Source: Zantedeschia hybrid cultivar (lineage: Eukaryota > Streptophyta > Magnoliopsida > Alismatales > Araceae). From it: a stretch of 64,000 nt of DNA. The stretch spans positions 35,362,001 to 35,426,000 of the forward strand of contig JARZZO010000016.1 of NCBI GenBank assembly GCA_030544215.1, in the 5' to 3' direction. The notes under the pieces were generated by a model that saw only the letters and a program-made list of their open reading frames with translations, had not been told where the DNA came from and searched no databases. Below are positions 35,993-46,466 of this stretch, piece after piece. Position 1 is the first letter of the stretch. Each line of letters opens with the position of its first letter. A program made the translations under genes and the position numbers.

Positions 35993-37086
35993 TTGGTCTC
36001 GCCATCTTTTAGTTTTTTTTTGTTCTTGCTATCATCATATCAGGCACCCACGGTGCACCATTTGTGTCTCTCGACACGTCCTCACCAATTGGTGAGTCTT
36101 TTAGTTTAATTAATTTCCCTCGTGCACCACGTGCACACCCAGTGGCAAGATCTTGCCCTCCCCTTGATTAATTCAAAAAGCTGTTTTTGTGATAAAAATG
36201 ATGTGTGATTTATTGGTTTTCTAGTTGTTTAGTTAGTAAATCATCATGTTTAAAATCTGGAACTAAAAAAATTTTGCATGAGTCGATTGTTTACTGCTTT
36301 TTATCTTGTTTGAGGAGGATTCAACCAGAAAATCCTCCTGCAAAACTGTTTCTGCGAACTAAAAAGCGTCCAGGAGCACTGACGCGTTTCAAACCCGCGT
36401 CAACACCCCTAGACGCCTTTCAGTCTTCATATCTTCTCTGCTGTCTGCATCTGTTTCTGCGAAAAAATTAAGTTCTGTGTTGAATGGCGTCGACTACCAT
36501 CGACGCGATTCAGATAGTTTCTTAGTTATTTTTCAGATCTGCTTCTGCGAAAAATTAAGTTCTGTTTTGAATAGCGTCTACTACCATCGACGCGATTCAG
36601 ACAGTTTCTTAATTTTTTCAGTTCCCAGATTTCTGTGGTTTGAGTGCTAGCTATCCATTATTAATTAAGCATTAGAGGCCATCCAGGCCGTAGGGCATAC
36701 GCATTGAGGCGAATACCCTCCTTTTCTTAGGAACACACTACTCGACGTCAGCAACTCTCTCTGATTGGGTTGGTCCCTTGATCAGACTAGAGAAGTTGAC
36801 GTTGAGACCTCCATAAGTCTCAAAAATCAAGGTATTCCTCCTTGATCATCGGGCTGGTTGTACCAATTGAAGTCCCGGCTAGATTCCGAAAGCGTTGTGA
36901 GAGAAAGCCCTAGAGAATAACGGTGGAAATCGAACTGAAACTAGGATCCTTTCCCTGAGCGAATTTGTGGTTTAATCCAATTCAAATAACTCAACAAGGA
37001 ACCTTAAAATCACGTTAAACATCCACTTGTTTGATTAATCTCTGTGCAACTTGTTTGTTAAATCTTTGAAAAGGGAATCTAACATC
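35993..37086 (+). other. Tat copy 2 leader (untranslated) with palindromes
   Basis: No gene is present. Structured elements are a perfect 14-base palindrome GGCAAGATCTTGCC (36144-36157), GTGCACCACGTGCAC (36122-36136), and inverted repeats of the GGCGTC family at 36359-36390, 36391-36423, 36481-36512 and 36569-36600. The last two belong to an 88-bp tandem duplication. Bases 36650-37086 are conserved with Tat copy 1 up to the gag start. Confidence 0.75.
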
Positions 37087-39839
37087 ATGCTGCTGCAATC
37101 AGGCAGGGACTTGAGTATGGCTCAAGACGCCATCATCAACTACGAGGGAGATGCTAATGCCCCTCGCGATTCAGACTTCAACTATGAGAACGGGAGAGAT
37201 GCTGATGCCTCCCGTAATTCTGCCCCCATTCCATATCGACAAGATGGGAATGTCCGGACTCCTCTTTTTCCTCCACAGGATTGATATCCTGATCTTCCCC
37301 CGCATGAATATGCGATCCCTAATCCCGATCTAGAGGGGGACATGAATCAGAATGATCCCTCACCCTCTGATCCTTCGGATCTCGTCAACGCCCTGGGAGT
37401 TCTTGCCTCCCGACTGGACCCTCAGCAGTTCGAGGCGATCCAGTCTATTCTGAAGGGGAAGGCACCCGTGCAGCCTGCTAAGCCGAACCCTGTGGCTCCC
37501 CCTGTTGTTACTCAACAACCTCCTCTTCCTCCTCCTTATATCCATCAGGCCATGGAGGACCTTCATCTCACTTCTCGGCCAGCTGGGCCGCAGCTTTCAT
37601 CCTCTAGGCAACCGGCTAGACCGCAAACGCCTGTTTATCAAAATGCCCTCGGGCATGGCGGAAGCTCTGCCGGACCTCCTCTTTATTGTCCCCCCTGTCC
37701 AACGTAATCTAGGCAGCAGGCCTATCAAGTACCTCCACCTCCTCCTCCTCCCCAGGCAGATCTGACCACGCAAGCGTTGCTGGCCAAGATGGAGCGCATG
37801 GATGAGCAGTTTAATAACCTCCAGAAGATGATGGGGGTTAAAGCTGCGCCAGAGATGAATTTGCCGAGCCTGCCGGTATTCCACCTACCACCCTCTAAGA
37901 TGCCAGTGTACCGTAAGTACAACGGTACTGGTAACCCCTTCACACATCTGAAGGAGTTTATATACGAATCGTCTTTCTAGCAGAAGGATAAGAGGTCGTT
38001 GACCTTCTTGTTCAGGAGATCTCTAGAGGGACCAGCCCTCGAGTGGTTCTTTTCTCTGGAACCCTCCGAAGTAGAGGATTACGGTATCGTTTCACGCAAA
38101 TTTATCCAACGATACCAGGACAGAGTTGCACCCTCCTTATCCATCACTGACCTCATTGCAGAAAAGATGAAACCTGATGAAGAGTTTGTCAGTTTTGCTG
38201 ACATGTGGCAGGGCCTGGCCGAAAAGGTGAAAGATCACTTGTCCGAATCTGAGCAAGTGGAGATGTTAATTTCCAACGCCACGCCCCAGTTCAAGTTAGT
38301 CCTTTCCTTGAACAATCTAACCAACATGGCAGAGCTCTATGAAAGAGCACGGTACTGCCAAAATGCCTTCAAGGACGCTACGTTCTCTAGCGTCTTTGAT
38401 CCTCACAGACCTAGCAGGCCTCCACCTCGGAAGCCTGCAGTGCCAAACTCTCCTAGCACAGGTCCGACTACTGAGGGCACGCTCTCTCACGAGCAAGTCA
38501 GTAGCATGAATAATAACTCTCCCCAGTTCGTGAGGAACCAGCAGCAGTACCAGAGGCCACCGCAGCCAAACCAGCAGGGGTACAGGCAGCAGCAGAACCC
38601 CCATTATCAGCAACAGTATCAGCGGCCCCAGCAGCCGAACCAGAACCAACAACAGCAACCGCTACAACAGCCGAACCAGAACCAACAAGGGTATAGGCAG
38701 CAGCAGAACCCCCATTATCAACAGCAGTATCAGCGGCCCCAGCAGCCGAATCATAACCAGCAACAGCAACCGCCGCAACGGCAACAGCAGTACCAGCCCC
38801 AACAGCAGCAATATCAGCAACAGCAACAGCTACAATATCAGCCGCGCGCACCGCCGGCGTACCATAATGTCCCTCCTCCTGGTGACTACAACCAACAGAG
38901 AAGACCTCCAGGCCCTAAGAGGGCAGAATACCCGGCCCTCCCAGAATCCTTGGCAGATATCTTCAGTGCTTTAATGGCAGCTAATGCCTTAGTTTTGCCA
39001 AGGGAAAAGGCCGTTTGGCCTCAAAATGCCGATACGTCCAGGTATTGCTACTTTCATAGGCAACCTGGGCATACCATTGACACCTGCTTCCAGTTCAGAG
39101 ATTATATTCATGATCTCAATGAGCAGGGCGGCATAGACTGGGAGGAGATGAAAAAGTACATATCAGCCCTTAAGGCGAGAAGACCACAGCAGCAGCAGCA
39201 GCAAGCAAGACCACCAGCACAAGCAGCAGCGCCACCCAATATGGGCATAGTGCAGAATCCACTCCCGGAGCACCAGAACCAAAACCAAGTTGCTCCCATT
39301 CTGACGAACAGCCAGTCTGAGGCTGGTCGTGGGCAACAGTGGAGAGTAGAGGACTCTTCCTCTCTTTGTTCAACAGGTCACGTTCAAAGTACCGCAGAAC
39401 GACCACCACGCCGCACCATCCACATACCTAGGCCGCAACCCATTACCATCACCCCTCTACCCACACCCACATATCACTCACCCGCACCCAATAACCCATT
39501 ACCACTACCCACCTTCCTCAGCCCATCACGCCCCGCACTCCTACGCCTCCATCATATAACCCTCCGCAAACCAATCACGCGCCCTTTCTACCATCCAGAC
39601 CGCTATTACGCGTACCATTTCCTACTTCACCCTCTACCACCACCACCTATTCAGATACCCCCTTACCATCCAGACCGCTATTACGCGTACCATTCCCCAC
39701 TTCACCAACCACTTACTCATCCACCATCCAACCCTCTAGGCCTTTAATTCGCACCGCGCCATCACCACCTAGCCCTACGCCATCACCTACATACCAACCC
39801 TCTACATCATCCGCACCATCCAACCCTGCGGTACTTAAA
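37087..39839 (+). pseudogene. gag: Tat copy 2 gag (broken by few lesions)
   Basis: The start is ATG 37087 (MLLQSGRDLSMAQDAI). Stops or frame changes lie at 37282-37284, 37705-37707, 37978-37980 and in the Pro-rich tail near 39500-39750. Features are FHLPPSKMPVYRKYNG and a capsid-like domain (38000-38380, WFFSLEPSEVEDYG, ISNATPQFKLVLSLNNLTN). After that come a Gln/Asn/Pro-rich tract (38520-38870) with a 111-bp tandem duplication and the knuckle CYFHRQPGHTIDTC (C-x2-H-x4-H-x4-C, about 39046-39087). A Pro/His-rich tail follows, with a repeated HPDRYYAYH segment. The His at the second ligand position is usual for Tat-type knuckles. Confidence 0.85.
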
Positions 39840-41700
39840 GTGTCACCCGGATCCTCCACGGTCGAGGAACACGCGCTCCGGAGTGGAAGGATTTTCAACA
39901 AAGTCTTTCCTCAGTCCACAGTTAGAGACGGCCCATCACAGCCGACTGAGGAAGCCCATAATGAAGAGAGTGCACCAGGCACTCAATATGACTTGTTGAA
40001 ACACCTGGATCGGACACCGGCACGGATCACTATACTCGAATTGATCAAAAGGTCCAAGATTCACCAAGAAGCCTTAATGGAATATCTACAGAAGGTGATA
40101 GTTAATGAGGACGTGCCGGTAGAGAAAATTGCAGCACTACTAGTTCCTCAGGGGGATCAGCCCTCCATTACATTTCATACATCGGAACTAGCACCGCCGG
40201 CAGCCAGAAGCATGGCTCTGAGCATCATGGTCAACATCTGTAAGAAGGCCCTGGATGCATGCCTGGTAGACACAGGGGCTTCGATCAATGTTTTACCTCC
40301 GAAGACCCTAGAGCTGTGCGGTGTGCCCAAAGAAAAATGGCTGCCCAGCCCCATCTCAGTGACGGCATATGACAACTCTACCCGTTCCCCTCTGGGAATG
40401 GTCTATTTGAAGGTGGAGCTGGGCCCCGTAAGTCATGCAAAGGTCGAATTTCACATCCTGGAAATCGACCCTTCTATAAATGCCATTTTGGGTCGTCCTT
40501 ATATCAAAACTCTTGAGGCGATTCCCTCTAGGAATCACCAATGCCTCAAATTCCCTTTCAAAGGACGAATTATTAAAGTGACGAGCATGCCGATCCTTGC
40601 TGTTGCTCGTACCTTGAATATTAAATCTGCTGTTTTACCTAGCCGACAACCTTTTCTGTCGGTATTACAGGTCTACTGTCCAGTGGCTGATCCTTTAAAA
40701 GCCGCCACTATTTCTCCATACCCATTAGATGCTATAAAAAGGGGGAAGTGCATGAGTACCCCAGGATGGAGAATTATGATGAAGAACAGCTATCAGCCCG
40801 GGAGAGGTCTGGGCACACAGTGGCAAGGCAGGACCACTCCTGTTAAAAATCATCGAGCAGCACCTGGAAGTGGTCTAGGCTACAGGCCAAGAAGACTGAA
40901 ACAAGATCTGGTTCAGCAAGCAGAGATCGAAGAAGGTCCGAAAATCTGGGAGGCAATGTCTACACCACCCAAAGAAGGCCGAGATCCCTTAACATGGACC
41001 CTGTGTACACACTTTGTGAAAGGGCCCATACTTAGCTACGACAACACGGTGGTCATTACTTCGTGTTTTGACTTCCATGACATATACGGGAGGGACTTGG
41101 CCAGGCATTGCTCAGAACTACTTACGTACCAGTCCTTGGAGGCTCTGCGACCTGTGAAAAGGAGAAAATTTCATGATCCTGAATGCGAATGGTACAGGTG
41201 GTTCGACCTGAGGGACCTTTATATTGCATTAAACAGACTATTCCTAGATCCTGCAGAACCTAAGTGGCCGCCGCAGATTGATGAGCTGATTGAAAGCCCT
41301 GGTGCCATATTTGACAAGCGGATACTGTTGTCGGAAGAGACCGACAAAGGGGAGCCAGATGACCCCTATGAAGCTGGTTACACTACAGATTTGCTCTGGA
41401 GAGGGACATATCCTTCACATGTCTTCATGCTCCATACTCTATTTCGTACACTGCTCTTGACCCCGACTTGGTCGCGGGTCATTATTGAAGATATTCCACG
41501 GGCTCCGCCCGTTACGATTACTCTGTCCCCTCGGAACCTTATTCCACAACCTCCTCTTGATCTAGAGAGGTTGTATGATTTGATCTGGGACATATTACTA
41601 TATGATCCTCCTAATCCTCTAGCCTTGGTGCCACTTCCTCCATCTGATCCTCCTTCTATTTGTATTCACTCCTGCTTCATGTTTAATTCCTCTGATACCC
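39840..41700 (+). CDS. pol: Tat copy 2 protease, G-patch-like segment and uncharacterised block
   Basis: One open frame continues from the gag tail; the first ATG at 39840 is unlikely to be the true start. The aspartic protease motif LVDTGASINVLP lies at 40263-40298, with NAILGRPYI further on. A glycine-rich segment (about 40755-40900: NSYQPGRGLGTQWQG and GSGLGYRPRR) resembles a G-patch, as often seen next to protease in Tat/Ogre elements. From about 40990 to 41640 an acidic block of roughly 210 residues (FHDIYGRDLARHCSELLTYQ, ECEWYRWFDLRDLYIALNRLF) is also conserved in Tat copy 1; I do not recognise it. The frame is lost at an 11-A run (41701-41711). It would process the polyprotein in the particle. 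Confidence 0.88.
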
Positions 41701-41711
41701 AAAAAAAAAAA

Positions 41712-44255
41712 CGCCAATTTTACAACAAATTCTTCTCAAATCTTTATCGAGGAAACATCTTACTTGTCCGATTGCACCCCGTCGCGCGGGTCCTTCGGTC
41801 AAGATTCTCTCCTAGATCTACTCTGTCCCTCCCCTTGGGAGGATTCCCCTGTATTTCCACTTGTATCCCAGGATTTCCATCCTACTTCATCTTCATTAGG
41901 TTATAATAGAGAGTTTAGTGAAATTAGGCAGTCTAGTTTTAAGCAGGTTAGTCAAGTTAGGAAGTCTAGAAAGCCTAAGGGTAGGCGAATTCCAGATAGA
42001 TACCTCCAGGACTTGGCTGATAAATGCTTTTCCTGTTCTTTAATCCCTCAGTTTTTAGAAAATCCAATTCAGATGCCAGAAGATTGTATGGACGATGAGT
42101 CAGTCAATGATGGGTACGGGGTATATGAATTAGTGCATGAAAAAGACCCCATTATTGAAAATGAGGAAGATGATGAGGACGCAGCTGAGGCATATGCCAG
42201 TGGAGTGAAAAGATTCGATGAACCCTCAGCTGCCGTAGAAGAGCCCACCAAAGAAATCAATTTAGGGACTGAAGACGAACCTAAGGTTGTCCTCGTCAGC
42301 AAAAATCTTTCTACAGAGGATGAGAAGGCAATGGTACAAGTACTTAAGGGCTATAAGGACACTTTCGCCTGGAGTTATGAAGATATGCCGGGGTTAGACT
42401 CATCTTTAGTTGAACACAGATTGACGTTAAAGGATGGAGCTAGCCCTGTCAAGCAGAAATTAAGGCGATTCCACCCACAAATGGCTCTAAAGATGAAGGA
42501 AGAGGTCGACAAACTACATAAAGCCAAATTTATTAGACCTTATCGTTTATGGACGGATTTTCAGGATACAATCAGATTAAGCTGGCAGAAGAAGATCAAG
42601 AGAAAACGTCATTCACTACACTTTGGGGAACATACTGTTATGTCGTCATGCCATTTGGGTTAAAGAATGCTGGAGCCACTTATCAGAGGGCTATGATGGC
42701 AATATTTCATGACATGATGCACATAGATTTGGAAGTGTATGTGGATGACTTGTTGGTTAAATCGAAAACAAAGGCTGAGCACGCCAAAGTTTTGGCAGGG
42801 GTATTCGAGAGATCAAGAGAATATCAGTTAAAGATGAACCCCAAGAAATGTGTATTCGGGGTATCTTCAGGAAAATTGCTTGGATTTATCGTCAGCAAAT
42901 GGGGAATTGAGATCGATCCCAATAAGGCGAAGGCTATTAGAGAAATGCCACCTCCCAAAAACTTGAAGGAGTTAAGAGGATTAATCGGGAGGTTACAATT
43001 TATTCGCCGCTTTGTCTCCCAGCACTCACAAAGGTGTAAGCCGTTTTACGAGCTTACCAAGTCGGGAGTCAAATTCGATTGGGACGATAAGTGTCAGGAG
43101 GCATTCGATGGATTAAAGAACTATTTAGCAAGTCCACCTGTTTTGAGACCACCATCTCCAGGCAAACCATTGATACTTTACATTTCAGTCTTGGATGATG
43201 CTGTGGGGGCTGTCCTAGCACAAGAGGATGAAGAAGGAAGAGAGAGAGCAGCCTATTATCTCTCCAAATTTCTCAACCCCGCTGAACAGAGATACACGGC
43301 GATGGAGAAAACATGTGCAGCATTGGTTTGGGTTGTGCAGAAATTAAAGCATTATTTTCTGGCCCATGAAGTCCATCTCATCGCTAGGATGAATCCGATC
43401 AAATTCCTTCTGGAGAAATCTGTCATTACTGATAGGTTAGCGCGATGGCAAAGCTTTCTATCTCAATTCGATATCATTTATATTCAGCAGAAAGCGATCA
43501 AGGGCTATGCCATAGCAGAACATCTCGCTCATCATCCCCTTCCTAGATTTGATCCAGTCCGATCAGAGTTTCCGGATGAGGAACTGATGTCCGTAAATCA
43601 AATCAGAGATGATATGTGGACTCTGCATTTTGACGGAGCTCTGAATTCTCATGGAAAAGGGATCGGTATTGTTCTGTTATCACCTGAAGGTGTCACCATT
43701 CCACAAGCCTTTCAGCTTGATTTTCCAGTCACAAACAATATAGCTGAATACGAGGCACTCCTTGCTGGTCTCGAGGCTGCTCATTTCCATGGTGCCACCA
43801 AACTCAGGATTGTGGGTGATAGCCAACTGATTCTTCGCCAAGTGCTGACCAAGTATCGAACTCTCGATCCCAAGCTCAAGCCTTATCAAGAACTTACTTC
43901 TGCATATTCAAAGCTTTTCACGAAATTGATCTTTGTCCATGTCCCTAGGAATCAAAACATCTTAGCTGACGCTCTAGCTTCACTTGCATCTTCTCTTGAT
44001 TTTCCAATCAGCAAACAATCCGAATCAATCATAGTTCATAGGCGTCTTTCACCCGCCGTGAAAGACCCTTCATTTCTTAGAACTAAGGAGAAGTTGCTGA
44101 AGAAAGTCAGAGACGGAGATATCATTGAGAAAAGAGAAATTATGTTCATGGAGCTGTTAGAAGAGATGGATGATGAACAGAAGCCGTGGTATTACGAAAT
44201 TACAAAATATTGTGAAGATCAATCATATCCTGAGGAAGCTACAACTGAGGAGTAG
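41712..44255 (+). pseudogene. pol: Tat copy 2 RT, RNase H and archaeal-type RNase H
   Basis: The frame resumes after the A-run and is open to 42540 (spacer, then RRFHPQMALKMKEEVDKLHK). About 166 bp are then missing relative to Tat copy 1, which removes the RT segment with IDFRDLN and PKDDFSLPH. The frame shifts and continues from FMDGFSGYNQ (about 42546). Present: MPFGLKNAGATYQRAM, an intact YVDD box (42736-42750), an RNase H whose first Asp is replaced (LYISVLDDAVGAVL) and ARMNPIKFLL in place of the usual TDH. An archaeal-type RNase H follows with LHFDGA, IAEYEALLAGLE, VGDSQLI and NILADALAS (43620-43990). A TAG at 44253 splits it from integrase. Confidence 0.9.
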
Positions 44256-45500
44256 AGAGCTATCAGGAGAGTTGCTCAACGATACACCCTAGTTGGGGGA
44301 GCATTGTATAAAAGAGGTTTTAATGGAGTTCTTCTGAGATGTCTAGACGAAGATAAGCTTTGGAAGGTCATGGAAGGAGCTCATAGTGGAGTTTGTGGTG
44401 GCCATGTCAATGGACAGATACTAGCAAAGAAGATCCTTAGACAAGGATTTTATTGGCCAACCATGGAAGAAAACTGCGTAGGATATGTCCGTAGGTGTGC
44501 TAAGTGTCAACTTCACGTCGACAAAATTCATTCTCCTGCATCTTCACTCCATCTTGTTTCCTCCCCATGGCCTTTCTCCATGTGGGCTTTCGACATTATT
44601 GGACCCCTTGGCAATCCCGATTCCGGCATCAAGCAAAAATCTTTCATTCTCACGGCAACGGAATACTTCACCAAGTGGGCAGAAGCTGAAGCGTACGTGG
44701 AGATCAAAGCATCAACAGTCTGCAAATTCATCATGAAGAACATCATCACCCGATTTGGAATTCCAAGCACCATCGTCACCGACAACGGACCACAGTTCGT
44801 GTCACAAGAATTGAAGGACCTCTGCAACAGGTATAAAATTGCATTGCATCATTCATCTCCTTACTATCCGCAAGGCAATGGCCAAGCAGAGGCAACAAAT
44901 AAGACTTTGATAAAAATTATCAAAAAGACGTGCAAATCTAACAAGTTCGCAGATTGGCCAGAAAAATTGATTGAGGCTCTATGGGCCTACCGAACTTCAA
45001 TCCGCACGCCTACTGGACAAACTCCTTATTCCTTAACATTTGGAATGGAGGCGGTAGTTCCATATGAGATCCTCATACCATCATTAAGAGTACAATTGAA
45101 TAAGGAATTTTCCATTGATGAACATCGTTCAGCACTCCTTGCTCAATTGGAACTTTTAGACGAGAAAAGGTGGTCAGCTGCTAATCATGCAAAAGTTTAT
45201 CAAAATAGATTAACACGTTTTTATCAAAAGAAAGTCATTGAACGTAAGTTCAAAGTCGGTGAAATGGTCGTCAAAAGGATTTTTGTAAAACCTGGTGGTC
45301 CGCGTTCTAAGCTCCAACCCAACTGGGAAAGACCTTATGTTGTATCACACGCTTTTCCTGGTAATGCTTATCATCTTGTTAATGCAGAAGGAGAAGAGCT
45401 AAATCATCCCTGGAATGGCTTACATCTTAAGAAATACTACCCTTACGTTAAAAAGTTGATCAGTATGGTACAAAGACCAGTGGAATCAGAAAGTTTATAA
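44256..45500 (+). CDS. pol: Tat copy 2 integrase
   Basis: An open frame of nearly 400 codons follows the TAG; the first ATG is at 44304, but in the intact element it would be a polyprotein segment. The zinc domain is GAHSGVCGGHVNG (H-x..-H) and CAKCQ (C-x2-C). The DDE core is complete: WAFDIIGP, TDNGPQF and GNGQAEATNK. The GPY/F-like C-terminal module follows (FKVGEMVVKRIF, LQPNWERPYVV, WNGLHLKKYY). No chromodomain is seen, as expected for Tat. It would insert the element's cDNA into the genome. This is the best preserved integrase in the window. Confidence 0.93.
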   Translation, partial: RAIRRVAQRYTLVGGALYKRGFNGVLLRCLDEDKLWKVMEGAHSGVCGGHVNGQILAKKILRQGFYWPTMEENCVGYVRRCAKCQLHVDKIHSPASSLHLVSSPWPFSMWAFDIIGPLGNPDSGIKQKSFILTATEYFTKWAEAEAYVEIKASTVCKFIMKNIITRFGIPSTIVTDNGPQFVSQELKDLCNRYKIALHHSSPYYPQGNGQAEATNKTLIKIIKKTCKSNKFADWPEKLIEALWAYRTSIRTPTGQTPYSLTFGMEAVVPYEILIPSLRVQLNKEFSIDEHRSALLAQLELLDEKRWSAANHAKVYQNRLTRFYQKKVIERKFKVGEMVVKRIFVKPGGPRSKLQPNWERPYVVSHAFPGNAYHLVNAEGEELNHPWNGLHLKKYYPYVKKLISMVQRPVESESL

Positions 45501-46202
45501 ACTCAAATTTCTTTGTTAGTCTGGATAACTTAACTTTAAACCCATCACTACACACACTGACACGTTTGATTCGTGAGTAACAAGAGATGCCAAGTCCTAA
45601 AGAATATCAAAAGCTTGACCAAAAGTGTAAAGTACAAATCATTCTTTTTAAAGCAAAAATTATGTTTTACACTCGGCCCATGATGTCGGAACGAGGCTTA
45701 GAATAGACTACCAAGAATACCCGCCATCTTAGTAGGAGGCCGTCATAAAAAAAATGGGGGAGATCCGTCCCGAAAAAGAGAAAAGAATAGAAAAGCAAAA
45801 GGAAAAGGCAAAATTCAAATGTCAAATCAAAAGGCCATTACATTACAAACGTTACATCAAGGCCATGAAATGAAACAAAAGGGAACACAAGGTCGATAAA
45901 TACCCCGGAAAGAAAATGACCGAACCCCAACGGATACTAGGGTAGGAAAGGAATATCTTTTTAAGTCTCCGGAACCTTCTCATGGGCTTTCTAAACTTAT
46001 TCTTCTTTCTTTCTAGAGAGATGTACTATAAACTTAAAGAATGGCTTAAATTGACTAAGGATCAAATCATCAAATGGGATCACGAATGGAAACACAAATT
46101 CAAACACGATGGGTTTAAGTTAAATTGTTGAAGAATGATTTGGAAATTAAGTTCATAAATGAATATGATCTTTTGATCTAAGTACCATGCTGATCTTTTA
46201 GT
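45501..46202 (+). other. Tat copy 2 post-pol non-coding region
   Basis: No gene is present. It aligns with 656-1788 and 23006-23631, including the phrase AGTAGGAGGCCGTCATAAAA (45731-45750). Confidence 0.75.
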
Positions 46203-46466
46203 CAAAAATCAAAATAAAAAAAAAATACATATGTCAAAATCAAAAAAATATACATATGTCAAAATCCAAAAAAAATACATATGTCAAAATCAAAAAAATA
46301 TACATATGTCAAAATCCAAAAAAAATACATATGTCAAAATCCAAAAAAAATACATATGTCAAAATCAGAAAAATATACATCTGTCAAAATCCAAAAAAAA
46401 ACATACAAAAAAAAAAGCATATATTTCAAAACCCCAAACAAAAATGAAAATTTCAAAACAACAAAA
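46203..46466 (+). repeat. A-rich minisatellite in the Tat copy 2 3' region
   Basis: About nine regular 24-26 bp units of the form ATACATATGTCAAAATC plus an A-run. It is the most homogeneous of the three Tat arrays. Overlapping ORFs in three frames are repeat translations and not genes. Confidence 0.9.

Noticed and set aside
38498..38851. Minus-strand Ala/Val-rich frame
   Set aside because: It is the reverse complement of the Gln-rich Gag repeat (CAG/CAA codons read backwards) and not an independent gene.
46203..46466. CRISPR-like regular repeat array
   Set aside because: Units are contiguous A-rich minisatellite repeats without unique spacers, inside a plant retrotransposon 3' region.
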